Assembly: GCF_010119205.1 (NCBI RefSeq) | Contig: NZ_WRXM01000005.1 | Coordinates: forward strand, 1-64,000 | Reading direction: 5' to 3' | From: Haloarcula limicola | GTDB lineage: Archaea > Halobacteriota > Halobacteria > Halobacteriales > Haloarculaceae | DNA length: 64,000 nt | In this document: one piece after another, positions 26,584 to 35,005 of the stretch | How positions within the stretch are numbered: position 1 is the first letter of the stretch | Layout of the letters: every line of letters starts with the position of its first letter | Notes under the pieces: model-generated | What the model was told of the DNA's origin: nothing | Seen by the model: only the letters and a program-made list of their open reading frames with translations | Databases searched by the model: none | Program-made: the position numbers and the translations under genes

Positions 26584-26994
26584 ATGTGTCCAGTAGAGTC
26601 CTCCCCTCAGTCGGCCGACGTCCCGAGCCATCCGCCGGTTCAGTGCCCTGCGTGTGAGTCTGCACTCCAGTCGAACGACACACCATCCTTCCTGCTCCTC
26701 GATCAGCTCACGGTTCCGCTGGTGGGCTGTGACGATCATCTCAGTAAGTTCGCCGACATCTGTGAATATACGACCACGGACACAGCAGATCTCCTCGATC
26801 ATCACCCCGCTGGGGGTGTAAACTGCCCCAGCTGCCACCTCGCCGCCCACAATCCACGTCATCCGGTGGTTCCAGTTCAGGATGGCGCAGTTGCTGTGCT
26901 TGCCTGTCAGAACCACCAGTCACGGATCGTCGACCGCTTCCGGACAGGACTCAGCACACAGCAACAGCTCACAGCCTCGCTCAATACGACATAG
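26584..26994 (+). CDS. Small zinc-binding protein (hypothetical)
   Basis: A 136-residue protein with two Cys pairs, CPACES near residue 22 and CPSC near residue 80, followed by His residues ([15 protein letters not shown]). This suggests two treble-clef or ribbon-like zinc sites. No signal peptide. An antisense frame at 26506-26916 is rejected because it lacks such structure. Function unknown. Confidence 0.55.
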   Translation: MCPVESSPQSADVPSHPPVQCPACESALQSNDTPSFLLLDQLTVPLVGCDDHLSKFADICEYTTTDTADLLDHHPAGGVNCPSCHLAAHNPRHPVVPVQDGAVAVLACQNHQSRIVDRFRTGLSTQQQLTASLNTT

Positions 26995-27060
26995 ACTCGA
27001 TAGTAGCTAGTAGCGCGAGCAGGGCGGATCCGGCCCCACATCTATCGGAGGCCCAGAAAA

Positions 27061-27318
27061 TCAGTCCTGATCGGTTTTGAGCGAGTAGACGTGTCGTCGA
27101 GCGTCCATCGTCGAGATACGAGCGGTGACGATGCCGTTCTCTTCGAGCGTTCTCAGCGCGGATCGAACAGTCCGAACAGGGAGCAGCGTTGACTCCGAGA
27201 GTTGCGGTTGTGTGAGTTTGCCCTCGTATTCGAGGGTCTTGGCAACCAGTTTTGCACTCGGTGGCAGCTCTTGCAGCTCGGCGGCGTCCGAAACTGAACA
27301 AGAGCTTTCAGTAGGCAT
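27061..27318 (-). CDS. Small MarR-like winged-helix transcription factor
   Basis: An 85-residue winged helix protein. The segment LVAKTLEYEGKLTQPQLSESTLLPVRTVRSALRTLEENGIV is a full helix-turn-helix plus wing, with a short C-terminal strand (RHVYSLK), as in many one-domain haloarchaeal regulators. ATG 27318 is chosen because the N-terminus then starts with acidic linker sequence; the upstream part of the frame overlaps the promoter. A TATA-like AGAATATTATG at about 27344-27353 and an inverted repeat at 27361-27379 lie upstream. Target unknown; the divergent nuclease-like lipoprotein gene is a candidate. Confidence 0.75.
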   Translation of the reverse strand: MPTESSCSVSDAAELQELPPSAKLVAKTLEYEGKLTQPQLSESTLLPVRTVRSALRTLEENGIVTARISTMDARRHVYSLKTDQD

Positions 27319-27360
27319 TGGTCGCAGTAGGATCCTCTCTCGGCATAATATTCTATCGAG

Positions 27361-27379
27361 TGTGTACAGTATATACACA
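27361..27379. promoter_or_regulatory. Inverted repeat upstream of the MarR-like gene
   Basis: TGTGTA and TACACA flank a 7-base centre. It lies just upstream of the TATA box of the MarR-like gene and between two divergent genes, which fits an operator for this regulator. Confidence 0.4.
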
Positions 27380-27414
27380 ACCGACTTTAGTTCTGATACA
27401 GACTGATAGCGCAT

Positions 27415-27436
27415 ACCTCCGTCTTTAGACGGAGGT
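27415..27436. repeat. Perfect 10-base-stem hairpin resembling an IS200/IS605-type end
   Basis: Arms ACCTCCGTCT and AGACGGAGGT flank a TT centre. This shape (CCTCCGTCT/AGACGGAGG) resembles the subterminal hairpins of IS200/IS605-group elements in haloarchaea, but no tnpA or tnpB lies next to it. It could be a remnant or a non-autonomous element end, or simply a terminator. Confidence 0.4.
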
Positions 27437-27471
27437 CAATCTCTACCAAATATGATAGGGGGAGAGACATG

Positions 27472-27480
27472 CTTATATAT
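27472..27480 (+). promoter_or_regulatory. TATA element for the nuclease-like lipoprotein
   Basis: CTTATATAT lies 27-35 bases before ATG 27507, indicating a leaderless mRNA. Confidence 0.55.
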
Positions 27481-27506
27481 TCAATTTATCCTCGTATTGG
27501 AAGACT

Positions 27507-28277
27507 ATGCGCCAATTGGTTACGGCTATTGCTACTGCGTTGCTCCTCGTGAGCGCGGGATGTTCCGGACCGACATCCGGTAGTCAGTCAGCTGCTGAAA
27601 CGACTGACGAGATACCCCAATCCAGTACCGCGGATGTGGTTAAAACCGACCAAGAGACACCTACTGCAAGTTCGGGTGAAGATATACAGAAGACCGACCG
27701 AGAGGTCTCTACTCCGACTCCAGTCGGAGAGCAGTCATTCCAGACTGGGAATCAGACAGGCTATCTCCTGAAGGCGATCTCCGGAGATACCTTTGAGATG
27801 TACTATGAAGAACACGATAAGCGGGGTATCGTGAAACTGGCGGCCGTCCGCATTCCCGAATACCGAGAGGATAGCGGTCCCTATGGCAAGCCAAATGGGT
27901 CACACATCGATCCCACGATGTACGACTACCACAAGGCATCCACAGACGCTGAGCTCGCCGCCCATCAGTCAGCACTTGTTAGCATCGGTGCCGATGCTAT
28001 CCAAGCCGCTCGAGACAATCTCGGCACAGATAATAATGTGATCATCAGTCACACGGGCGAAACAACCGATGATGGGACTCCGTTGGTCTATATCTACTTT
28101 GACTGGAGTGGACGCACAACACTACATAACGAGTACGTTGCTGGATACGGCCTCGGGATACTGACTGAGCCAGACTCACGATATGCCGATAACATCGCGA
28201 AGGCACAGGATTTCGCCCGCGAGAAGGATAAGGGTCTCTATGCGGCGAACGGCGAAGACGATCACCCACACGAATAA
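27507..28277 (+). CDS. Lipoprotein with a degenerate staphylococcal-nuclease-like domain
   Basis: A 256-residue exported protein. Seen: Sec-type leader with lipobox LVSAGC at residues 15-20, a Ser/Thr/Asp-rich linker to about residue 75, then a domain resembling thermonuclease: GYLLKAISGDTFEMYYE, VKLAAVRIPEY, and TDNNVIISHTGETTDDGTPLVYIYFD followed by LHNEYVAGYGLGIL. The ISGDTFE core and RIPE segment match SNase folds, but usual catalytic Arg/Glu residues are not all evident, so activity is uncertain. AT-richer codon use than the folate region suggests a different history. Confidence 0.68.
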   Translation: MRQLVTAIATALLLVSAGCSGPTSGSQSAAETTDEIPQSSTADVVKTDQETPTASSGEDIQKTDREVSTPTPVGEQSFQTGNQTGYLLKAISGDTFEMYYEEHDKRGIVKLAAVRIPEYREDSGPYGKPNGSHIDPTMYDYHKASTDAELAAHQSALVSIGADAIQAARDNLGTDNNVIISHTGETTDDGTPLVYIYFDWSGRTTLHNEYVAGYGLGILTEPDSRYADNIAKAQDFAREKDKGLYAANGEDDHPHE

Positions 28278-28516
28278 TAGGAGGCGGGAAGTACGCGGTT
28301 CGGAACCGAAGATGACATCGAGTTGTCTAAGTTCGAGTGTGGCCGGACCTAAATGAGCATCTCACTGGCTAACTCAGCCACAACTGGATTTGCCCGCTGT
28401 GGTGATCCCCAGTTAACTAACCTTAGCGCTCTCTACAGGGTTCCCTTCGAACACCTCACCCGCCAGAGGCGTACAAAATTAGGATGCAGTTCGTGGTTCC
28501 TTGGGAAACCAAGAGA

Positions 28517-29896
28517 TTAGCGACCGACAATATCGACGATCCGCTGGCGCATCCGTGGATCGATCGGAATCTCCGAACAGCGGTCATCAAGGCCGACCGA
28601 TTGCAGTAAGAGACTTGCCTCGTCCAGAAGCGAGATCTGTAGATACGTACCCTCTCGGTACCCATCACTCGTTCTAACCATATCGATGATTTTCAGCGTC
28701 TCGTACTCTCGAAGCTGATCGGTGATTCGCTTCTGTCCGAGGACATCCGCATCGATCGACTGCGCGAATTCACGGTAGATCTGATACATCTCAGTGGCTT
28801 TGAAATGCGACTGGTTCGTGAACTCGTCCATCGCGGCAAGCGCGGCAATTGCGATCTTTGCCTGGGTCGGACACCCTCGAATGAGATCCTGAATTCGCGT
28901 CACTTCAGCGTCGTCGTTGGCAGCGCGGACGTGCTCTTCGCGAACCAAGTCGGCATCATCGTTACGTGCGATTTCCCCAGCGAGTCGGAAGAGATCGATA
29001 GCACGCCGTGCGTCGCCGTGTTCCTGCGCAGAAAACGCTGAACACAGCGGGATGACGTCCCCGGAAAGGATATCGCCGTGGTAGGCGTCCCGACGTCGGT
29101 CTAGAATATCGCCGAGCTGGTTTGCATCGTACGCGGGGAACACGATCTCGTCCGGGGCGAACGAGCTTTCGACACGAGTATCTAATCGATCACCGTATTT
29201 GAGGTCGTTACTGATGCCGGTAACCGTAATGCCGGCTTCGATGTCATTCTCCTCACCGGCTCGGGACAGCTGCATGAGGAGTTTACTATCGTCTGCTTCC
29301 TCTGGGAGAATGTTTTGGACGTCGTCAGACGGTGCGAGACGGTCGATCTCGTCGAGGACGACAATAACCGCATCGTAGAGCTCGTCGATAATCGTCCATA
29401 ATCGGTCGTAGTACGCCCCCGTCGCAATGCCCGACTGCGGAATCGTCACACCTGTTTTGTCGGAATCATTGAGGCTCTTCGCGAGATGAATGATGGTTTG
29501 GACCTCTGACCGACGCTGCGCGCAGTCAATAATAGCACGGCCGATACGAACATCGTTATCCGCACCGCGTTCCGCCACCTCCCGACAGACATACCGAGTG
29601 ACGAGTGTTTTCCCGGAACCGGATTTTCCGAGTAGAAGTGTCCCTTTTCCGGAACCGCCAGTGATTGCCGGTTTGAATCGACGAGCAACCGTTTCGATCT
29701 GGTTATTCCGCCCGACGATTTTGTCGTGGTCCGGGATATGGTCAATACGGAGTAGGTCTTCATCGGCGAAGATCGGGTCTTCCTCGTCCAGAACAGAAAG
29801 TGGATCATCGCGAGACTTGGAGCGAGAGTGGGCGACTGCTCCGTGCTCGGCAGCGTAATCGCCGAGCGTACTCATCTGCTCCTCACTTGAGGCCAT
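28517..29896 (-). CDS. Orc1/Cdc6 replication initiator
   Basis: A 459-residue origin recognition protein. Seen: a 40-residue acidic N-terminus, initiator signature IPDHDKIVGRNNQIE near residue 53, Walker A GKSGSGKT at residues 90-97, Walker B VVLDEID near 179-185, sensor 1 region GITVTGISND near 210, the lid motif QEHGDARRAIDLFRLAGE near 295, and a C-terminal winged helix (YQIYREFAQSIDADVLGQKRITDQLREYETLKIIDMV) that binds origin boxes. ATG 29896 is followed by ATG 29875. Immediately upstream lie repeats that fit origin boxes, so the gene and origin probably form one unit, as is usual in haloarchaea. Confidence 0.95.
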   Translation of the reverse strand: MASSEEQMSTLGDYAAEHGAVAHSRSKSRDDPLSVLDEEDPIFADEDLLRIDHIPDHDKIVGRNNQIETVARRFKPAITGGSGKGTLLLGKSGSGKTLVTRYVCREVAERGADNDVRIGRAIIDCAQRRSEVQTIIHLAKSLNDSDKTGVTIPQSGIATGAYYDRLWTIIDELYDAVIVVLDEIDRLAPSDDVQNILPEEADDSKLLMQLSRAGEENDIEAGITVTGISNDLKYGDRLDTRVESSFAPDEIVFPAYDANQLGDILDRRRDAYHGDILSGDVIPLCSAFSAQEHGDARRAIDLFRLAGEIARNDDADLVREEHVRAANDDAEVTRIQDLIRGCPTQAKIAIAALAAMDEFTNQSHFKATEMYQIYREFAQSIDADVLGQKRITDQLREYETLKIIDMVRTSDGYREGTYLQISLLDEASLLLQSVGLDDRCSEIPIDPRMRQRIVDIVGR

Positions 29897-29897
29897 A

Positions 29898-30610
29898 CAC
29901 CGGATTTCAAATGAAATTGACTTAGTTCTTTCCCTCGAATCGACCCGTCACTTGGAGCCGCCTGTATAACAGACGAGCAGATCCACAGAGGACACCAGGT
30001 TTCAGATGATTCGTGCGGATGGACACCTAAGATACCCCTCACACCCACACCAGATTTCAAATGAAATTTCCGAACGAACGACCTGGATGCAGCCATCGTT
30101 ACACACCCACCCCGGATTTCAAATGAATTCCCGCAAGAGTAAACCCCATCGTCGAGCGAGATGCTATGGAGAGGGCGTTCGTGAATCTCGACTAACTGCA
30201 TAGAAGAAGCGTTGTCTACCGGAAATCAATTGAAATTCGGTGTCAGATTGGTATGTACTGTGAGAGAACGTTGAGCGAATAGCTAACGGATTTCTAGCCG
30301 GGTTTCTCTAGAACGATAATATAAATGCAGCTATAGCAGATCTGGGCCTCGATCCAATATTTGCTCTACCTCCAGAGAATCCAACTTTCACAGCTTTACT
30401 ACTACTACTACTTTACCGTTACAATAAAATATATAATAACGCGAAGAGACAGCCAGTTTCCACCTGAAGTCTAAAACGACATCTTATCGGGTTAGAAACC
30501 TTTTACCGTGCAAACAACCATCAGAAGACTCTCAAGTGGATTCCCCCTCGGCTGACCCCCTCCTTCCGTTGGAACCGATTTCATTTGAAATCCGGGGTGG
30601 GGGTGTCGCC
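29898..30610. other. Candidate replication origin beside orc1/cdc6
   Basis: Four box-like repeats lie on one side (about 29898-29917, 29991-30010, 30047-30070, 30101-30130), a weaker one at about 30219-30240, and one in the opposite orientation at about 30575-30610. All share CGGATTTCAAATGAAAT or a near variant, preceded by C-rich sequence (CACACCCACC) that in the last copy reads as a G string on the + strand. Between the oppositely oriented boxes lies very AT-rich DNA (30350-30450), suited to unwinding. This matches the general layout of haloarchaeal origins. Confidence 0.78.
30398..30445. other. AT-rich probable unwinding element
   Basis: A run of TACTAC repeats followed by an AATAAAATATATAATAA-like stretch lies between the two sets of oppositely oriented origin boxes. 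This is the least GC-rich part of the candidate origin. Confidence 0.5.
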
Positions 30611-30672
30611 AATAGATGAGGACAACTGAACGAAAGCGCGGGACGTTAAATGACAGGGAAAATCAGAGGCCG

Positions 30673-30840
30673 CTACTTGTTATAGCTTTCCGGGATCAGT
30701 ACGACGCCGTGAAAGTCAAAGGCTTCCTCAACGAAGCTCTCGATGCAATCGAAAGTCGGCGTAAACGCGACTGCAGGGAGATAGAATTTCTCAGTCGGTG
30801 TCTCATCACGTATCTCGTCTGTGAGTTCTCTTTCACTCAT
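30673..30840 (-). CDS. Possible small acidic protein
   Basis: A 55-residue frame from ATG 30840 begins MSERELTDEIRDETPTEKFY and is acidic with haloarchaeal character (AFTPTFDCIESFVEEAFDFHG). It may be a real small protein or a truncated end of a larger gene. No family recognised. An antisense frame covers the same bases and is less protein-like. Confidence 0.35.
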   Translation of the reverse strand: MSERELTDEIRDETPTEKFYLPAVAFTPTFDCIESFVEEAFDFHGVVLIPESYNK

Positions 30841-31421
30841 TGTACCTATACCTTGTATCCACGTACGCATTAGTCCTATCGCGTATAATTACACCTCTTT
30901 ATGTAGGGTAAACATGAATGATATTTTGTTATACTTGCCAAGCGTGTCGGAGCATTCCTTCTCCCGTTTTGGCGACCATCCCATAGCAATCTCACTCCCC
31001 AACTATCGAGATCTGGCAGCGTCGGCAACTCTCAGGATGGACGCTTCAGCGAGTCTAGTGAACCCGACGCGTACCGCAAAGCAAGTCTGAAATCGCTTAT
31101 CGAGATATATCCCTCGCCGATGCAGCCGAAAATCTCAGAGAAAGGCAAATACTGTGGCTACAATACGGCATATAGTGTTATAAAATCTATATTTGTACTA
31201 TTTTCGCCGTATTTGGCCATGTTATGGGTCCATGTATGAGCCGATTTACGCACAAATGGCTAGTCGCGTTGGAGGCGATCGTTCGAGCGTCCTCGCCGAA
31301 CAGGTACGGCCGCGTCGTGGGGAGGATAAACACTAATATATACCCGGTATAAGAGTCCAGACGACGAATTGGTTCCATCGCCTTTCGGACGTGACTCTCC
31401 AAACGAAACGACCCACTCTAT
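30841..31421. other. Intergenic region, no gene seen
   Basis: About 580 bases of low-GC to medium-GC DNA. No convincing coding frame. A TATA-like ACTAATATATACC at about 31332-31343 lies about 80 bases before the HTH regulator gene and may be its promoter. Confidence 0.45.
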
Positions 31422-32078
31422 ATGTCAGTTACAGCGAAGATACACATCGAACACGAACGACTCGCGCTCATCCCCACGTTGCAGAGCCTCGGTGAGGTAG
31501 AAATCAGGGTCGTCACGCAGGGAACAACCGCTCCCGGCGCGACCAATTTCCCTTTTCTCATCAAATACGACGACCGGGCAGAACTCGAAACGATGCTCGA
31601 CGACGACCCGACGGTCGAAAGCTACGAACTGGTCGACTGGACCGACGACACCGGCATCTACTACATCGAACACACGCCCGAGACGGTCCTCATCAGCAAC
31701 GTCGTGACCGAGGTGAATGGATTTCTCGTCCACACCGAAACGAAGGGCAGCGGATGGCTCGTTCGCCTACTCCTCCCCGATAAAGAGGCTCTCAACACGA
31801 TCTGGGAGTTCGCTACCGATCAGGGTATGACGTTCACGATTATCGAGATATACGGGACAGACGACGCGGGAACCGACACTTCCTACGGTCTGACCGACGA
31901 GCAGACCGCCGCGCTGAAAACTGCCTACGAGAAGGGGTACTTCGGTGAACCGCGCGACATCTCGCTCGACGAAGTCGCCAGCGAGCTGGGACTCTCCTCG
32001 ACGGCGATGAGCGGGCGACTTCGCCGCGGGATGCGCAACCTCGTCGCCGCGACTATCGCGGACGTCGACGAGGAGTGA
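31422..32078 (+). CDS. Bat-type helix-turn-helix transcription regulator
   Basis: A 218-residue regulator of the haloarchaeal bacterio-opsin-activator-like group. The N-terminal 150 residues form an alpha/beta sensing region; the C-terminus (LTDEQTAALKTAYEKGYFGEPRDISLDEVASELGLSSTAMSGRLRRGMRNLV) is the typical HTH_10 DNA-binding domain. The signal and targets are unknown. ATG 31422 gives the common MSVTAKIHIEHERLAL N-terminus. It ends 2 bases before the convergent membrane protein gene. Confidence 0.9.
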   Translation: MSVTAKIHIEHERLALIPTLQSLGEVEIRVVTQGTTAPGATNFPFLIKYDDRAELETMLDDDPTVESYELVDWTDDTGIYYIEHTPETVLISNVVTEVNGFLVHTETKGSGWLVRLLLPDKEALNTIWEFATDQGMTFTIIEIYGTDDAGTDTSYGLTDEQTAALKTAYEKGYFGEPRDISLDEVASELGLSSTAMSGRLRRGMRNLVAATIADVDEE

Positions 32079-32080
32079 TG

Positions 32081-32335
32081 CTACTTCTCCCGAACCACGG
32101 GTCGGAGCGCCGTCGCGTCCTTGTCGTACCCCAGCCAAACGCTCAACGCGGCCGCGACGAAGACGAGATATACGGGAAACAGGCAGACGAGCGCGTACGC
32201 AACGAACGCTAGAGTGAGGCCACCGACCCAGTAGAGGAGTCCGATACCGACGAGACCGACGAGAGCACCAGCGCCTACGCCGAGGCGGAACGCGTGGGCT
32301 GCGGCCGGGCCGGGGGAGATTCGTACCGTCTTCAT
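32081..32335 (-). CDS. Small two-helix membrane protein (hypothetical)
   Basis: An 84-residue protein with two clear membrane segments (about residues 18-38 and 42-68) and a basic C-terminal tail. ATG 32335 is preferred over an upstream start because the first helix then lies near the N-terminus. Function unknown; divergent from the DHFR gene. Confidence 0.6.
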   Translation of the reverse strand: MKTVRISPGPAAAHAFRLGVGAGALVGLVGIGLLYWVGGLTLAFVAYALVCLFPVYLVFVAAALSVWLGYDKDATALRPVVREK

Positions 32336-32494
32336 GCGAGAATTTGGATCCAGGGACCGATAAACACCTCGAAATCCGACAATTCTAATTATAAATACTA
32401 CACTCACGTCTATCTACTGCATTGCTCTCTTCGTACGTGTCGACGATACACGGGGCGAAAGATTATGTCCGCTTCAGTCTCACCGACAGACAGA

Positions 32495-32983
32495 ATGGCA
32501 CTTTCGCTCGTCGCCGCGGTCGCCGCGAACGGCGTCATCGGGGCCGACGGTTCGGTTCCGTGGCACTACCCCGAGGACCTCGAACACTTCAAGCGGACGA
32601 CAGTGGGCCACCCCGTTATCGTGGGTCGCCGGACGTTCGAAACTATCGCCCAAGAGTTGGGTGGTCCGCTCCCGGAACGACACAACGTCGTCCTGACCCA
32701 TCGACCTGAGAGCCTCCCCGACTCAGTCGCCGTCGTCGAGTCGCGGTCGGACGCACTCGCAGCGGCGCAGTCTACCGGCGCGGCGACGGCCTACGTCATC
32801 GGCGGCGGGTCGGTATATCGGCAGTTCCTCCCTGACGCCGACGAACTGGTATTGACCGAATTAGACGCCGCTTACGAGGGTGATACGACCTTCCCGTCGG
32901 TCGATTGGAGCCAGTGGCGCGTAGTCGACCGGGACAGGCGCGATGCCTTCGAAATAGTCACCTACGCTCGCCGGACGCGGTGA
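32495..32983 (+). CDS. folA: Dihydrofolate reductase
   Basis: A 162-residue type I DHFR that reduces dihydrofolate to THF with NADPH in the cytoplasm. Seen: [12 protein letters not shown] at the N-terminus, [16 protein letters not shown] with the active-site acid near residue 27, the GRRTFETI motif near residue 45, and the cofactor segment [13 protein letters not shown] near 105. An in-frame ATG at 32465 would add 10 residues; 32495 matches family N-termini. It opens the folate-rich section of the window, about 110 bases before the methyltransferase gene, and would keep the THF pool reduced. Confidence 0.92.
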   Translation: MALSLVAAVAANGVIGADGSVPWHYPEDLEHFKRTTVGHPVIVGRRTFETIAQELGGPLPERHNVVLTHRPESLPDSVAVVESRSDALAAAQSTGAATAYVIGGGSVYRQFLPDADELVLTELDAAYEGDTTFPSVDWSQWRVVDRDRRDAFEIVTYARRTR

Positions 32984-33060
32984 GTCACCCCGTCTCGGGC
33001 CGGTCGACGACGGCGGCGTGCTACAGCCACACAAAAAGGGTGGGTGTTATCCGGGCTATC

Positions 33061-33068
33061 TTTTATTA
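33061..33068 (+). promoter_or_regulatory. TATA element for the GcvT/DmdA-like gene
   Basis: TTTTATTA lies 26-33 bases before ATG 33094, indicating a leaderless mRNA and supporting that start over the upstream in-frame TTG at 33073. Confidence 0.55.
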
Positions 33069-33093
33069 GCGATTGCGGACATGCTCTACAAGC

Positions 33094-34473
33094 ATGAGCG
33101 GGAACGAGGAACACCCAAACCACCCGAGTATCGACCAATCTGATCGAACAGTCCCACGAAACCTCCGTCAGACCGGTGACCCCGACATCGAGATGCTCGT
33201 CTCGACTCGCGTTCGGAAATCACCCTTCTTCCACAAGTCCTTCAACGAGGAGGGCGCCTGGCGGGCCACCGTCTACAACCGTCTCTACCACCCGCGCGGC
33301 CTCATCGAGCCCGAGGACGGCGGCGTGATGAAGGAGTACGACGCCCTGACCAACGACGTGACGCTCTGGGACGTGGCCGTCGAGCGCCAGATCCGCGTCA
33401 AGGGTCCGGACGCCGAGGAACTCACGAACTACGTCGTCACCCGCGACGTGACGGGGATGGACGCGATGGACGGGAAGTACGTCATCCTCTGTAACGAGGA
33501 CGGCGGCGTCCTCAACGACCCGGTTCTGCTCCGCCCCGAAGAGGACGAGTTCTGGTTCTCCATCTCCGACTCGACGCTGATGCAGTGGCTCCAGGGCGTC
33601 AACGTCGACAACGACTTCGACGTCGAGATCGACGAGATCGACGTCGCGCCGATGCAGATCCAGGGTCCCAAGTCCGAGGACGTGATGATCGACGTCGTCG
33701 GCGAGAAGGTCAGCGACATCCCGTACTACGGCCTGATGGAGGCCGAGATCGACGGCGTCGACGTGCTGATCAGCCAGACCGGCTTCTCCGGCGAGAAGGG
33801 CTTCGAGATATACGTCAAAGACGCTCAGAAGTACGCCGAGCGGGTCTGGGACCCGGTCATGGCGAGCGTCAAGGACCACGGCGGCCGCCAGATCGCGCCG
33901 GGCCACCACCGACGCATCGCCGCCGGCATCATGTCGTGGGGACAGGACATGGACCACGAGACCTCCCCGTTCCAGGTCAACCTCGGCTATCAGGTGCCCG
34001 ACGACAAGGAGGCCGACTACATCGGCAAGGAGGAACTCGAAAAGCAGAAAGAGCAGATCGAGAACGGCGACTACCCGTTCGAACACAAGCTCATCGGCCT
34101 GAAGATGGCCGGCGAACCCATCCGCGACTACGCGCCGGACTTCTGGATCATCTCCGATCCGGACACCGGCGAGGAGTGCGGCTACCTCACGTCGCCGTGG
34201 TGGAACCCGGACCTGGAAACCAACATCGGCATGGGCTTCGTCCCCGCCGACAAGATACAGGAGGTCACGGACACGCCGCTCAACGACGACATCTACGACG
34301 AGACACTCGACTTGGAGTTCGAAGTCCACCTCCCCGACGAGTACGCCGAAGAGGAGGGCGAACCGGTGTTCGCCACGGTCGCGAAGGTGCCGTTCAAGGA
34401 GTCGGTCAACCCGAGCGCCCGCGAACAGGCGAAGCTCAACGCCCGCAAGGAAGCCGAAAGCAGTAGCGACTGA
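33094..34473 (+). CDS. Stand-alone GcvT/DmdA/LigM-family THF-dependent methyltransferase
   Basis: A 459-residue aminomethyltransferase-family protein without the FAD domain. Seen: WRATVYNRLYHPRG near residue 50, WDVAVERQIRVKGPDAEEL near 90, IQGPKSEDVM near 190, SQTGFSGEKGFEIYVKD near 228-244, and a C-terminal GcvT barrel (KLIGLKMAGEPI). The family includes DMSP demethylase (DmdA) and the O-demethylases LigM/DesA, which pass a methyl group to THF. It is too long for simple GcvT and no GcvH or GcvP is visible in the window. DHFR is upstream, and a cupin gene follows after 114 bases. Donor could be DMSP, betaine or a methoxy compound; unknown. Confidence 0.82.
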   Translation: MSGNEEHPNHPSIDQSDRTVPRNLRQTGDPDIEMLVSTRVRKSPFFHKSFNEEGAWRATVYNRLYHPRGLIEPEDGGVMKEYDALTNDVTLWDVAVERQIRVKGPDAEELTNYVVTRDVTGMDAMDGKYVILCNEDGGVLNDPVLLRPEEDEFWFSISDSTLMQWLQGVNVDNDFDVEIDEIDVAPMQIQGPKSEDVMIDVVGEKVSDIPYYGLMEAEIDGVDVLISQTGFSGEKGFEIYVKDAQKYAERVWDPVMASVKDHGGRQIAPGHHRRIAAGIMSWGQDMDHETSPFQVNLGYQVPDDKEADYIGKEELEKQKEQIENGDYPFEHKLIGLKMAGEPIRDYAPDFWIISDPDTGEECGYLTSPWWNPDLETNIGMGFVPADKIQEVTDTPLNDDIYDETLDLEFEVHLPDEYAEEEGEPVFATVAKVPFKESVNPSAREQAKLNARKEAESSSD

Positions 34474-34587
34474 TCGGCGCGACTCACTGACGGCATCGCG
34501 TCCGGCCGCCCGGCGGCCGTGACGATTCCTCTCTGCCATCTGCTTTCCGCCTCCAGATTCAAGTCGCTCGGCCCGGGACTGTCGCAC

Positions 34588-34968
34588 ATGTCCGACGACT
34601 TCGTCATCGTCGACCCGGAGGCGGTGCCGCCGGAATCGTTCCAGACCTGCGAGACGGCCGTCCGGAAACTGACCGAGCCGCTCGGCTGTACCGAACTGCG
34701 CGTGAACCAGGTGCTGGTCGAACCCGGCGAAGTGACGACGCCGCACACCCACGACGGCCAGGAAGAAGTGTTCTCCGCCGTGACGGACGGCCAGATCGCT
34801 ATCGACGGGGACGTCCACGATGTCCCGGCCGGCGCCCTCGTCCGCGTCCACCCCGACACGATACGGAACCTCTGTAACCACACCGAGGAGCGCCACGTCT
34901 GGCTGGCGTTCGGTGCCCCGCCCGTCGGCTCCGTCGAGAACTTCGGGGAATACGTCGTCGAGGAGTGA
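34588..34968 (+). CDS. Cupin-domain protein
   Basis: A 126-residue single-domain cupin. The metal motif is seen in TPHTHDGQEEVFSAVTDGQ (two His, Glu) near residues 51-70, and the second part in VHPDTIRNLCNHTEERHVWLAF near residue 90. ATG 34588 gives the normal family start; the open frame upstream is not cupin-like. Cupins bind metals and may act as DMSP lyases, isomerases or regulators. Next to a DmdA-like gene this invites the idea of a linked sulfur or methyl-compound pathway, but its substrate is unknown. Confidence 0.85.
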   Translation: MSDDFVIVDPEAVPPESFQTCETAVRKLTEPLGCTELRVNQVLVEPGEVTTPHTHDGQEEVFSAVTDGQIAIDGDVHDVPAGALVRVHPDTIRNLCNHTEERHVWLAFGAPPVGSVENFGEYVVEE

Positions 34969-35005
34969 CTATCGGGGTCCCGATGTCAGCCCGATCGCAT
35001 CCCGT

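Noticed and set aside
26506-26916. A 136-codon minus-strand frame
   Set aside because: The opposite strand has two Cys-x2-Cys pairs and better composition.
33094-34473. Reading this gene as glycine-cleavage GcvT
   Set aside because: It is about 90 residues longer than GcvT, has LigM/DmdA-like segments, and no GcvH or GcvP is near.
33220-34896. A 558-codon antisense frame over the DmdA-like gene
   Set aside because: Same antisense artefact; the sense strand carries clear GcvT motifs and a leaderless promoter.
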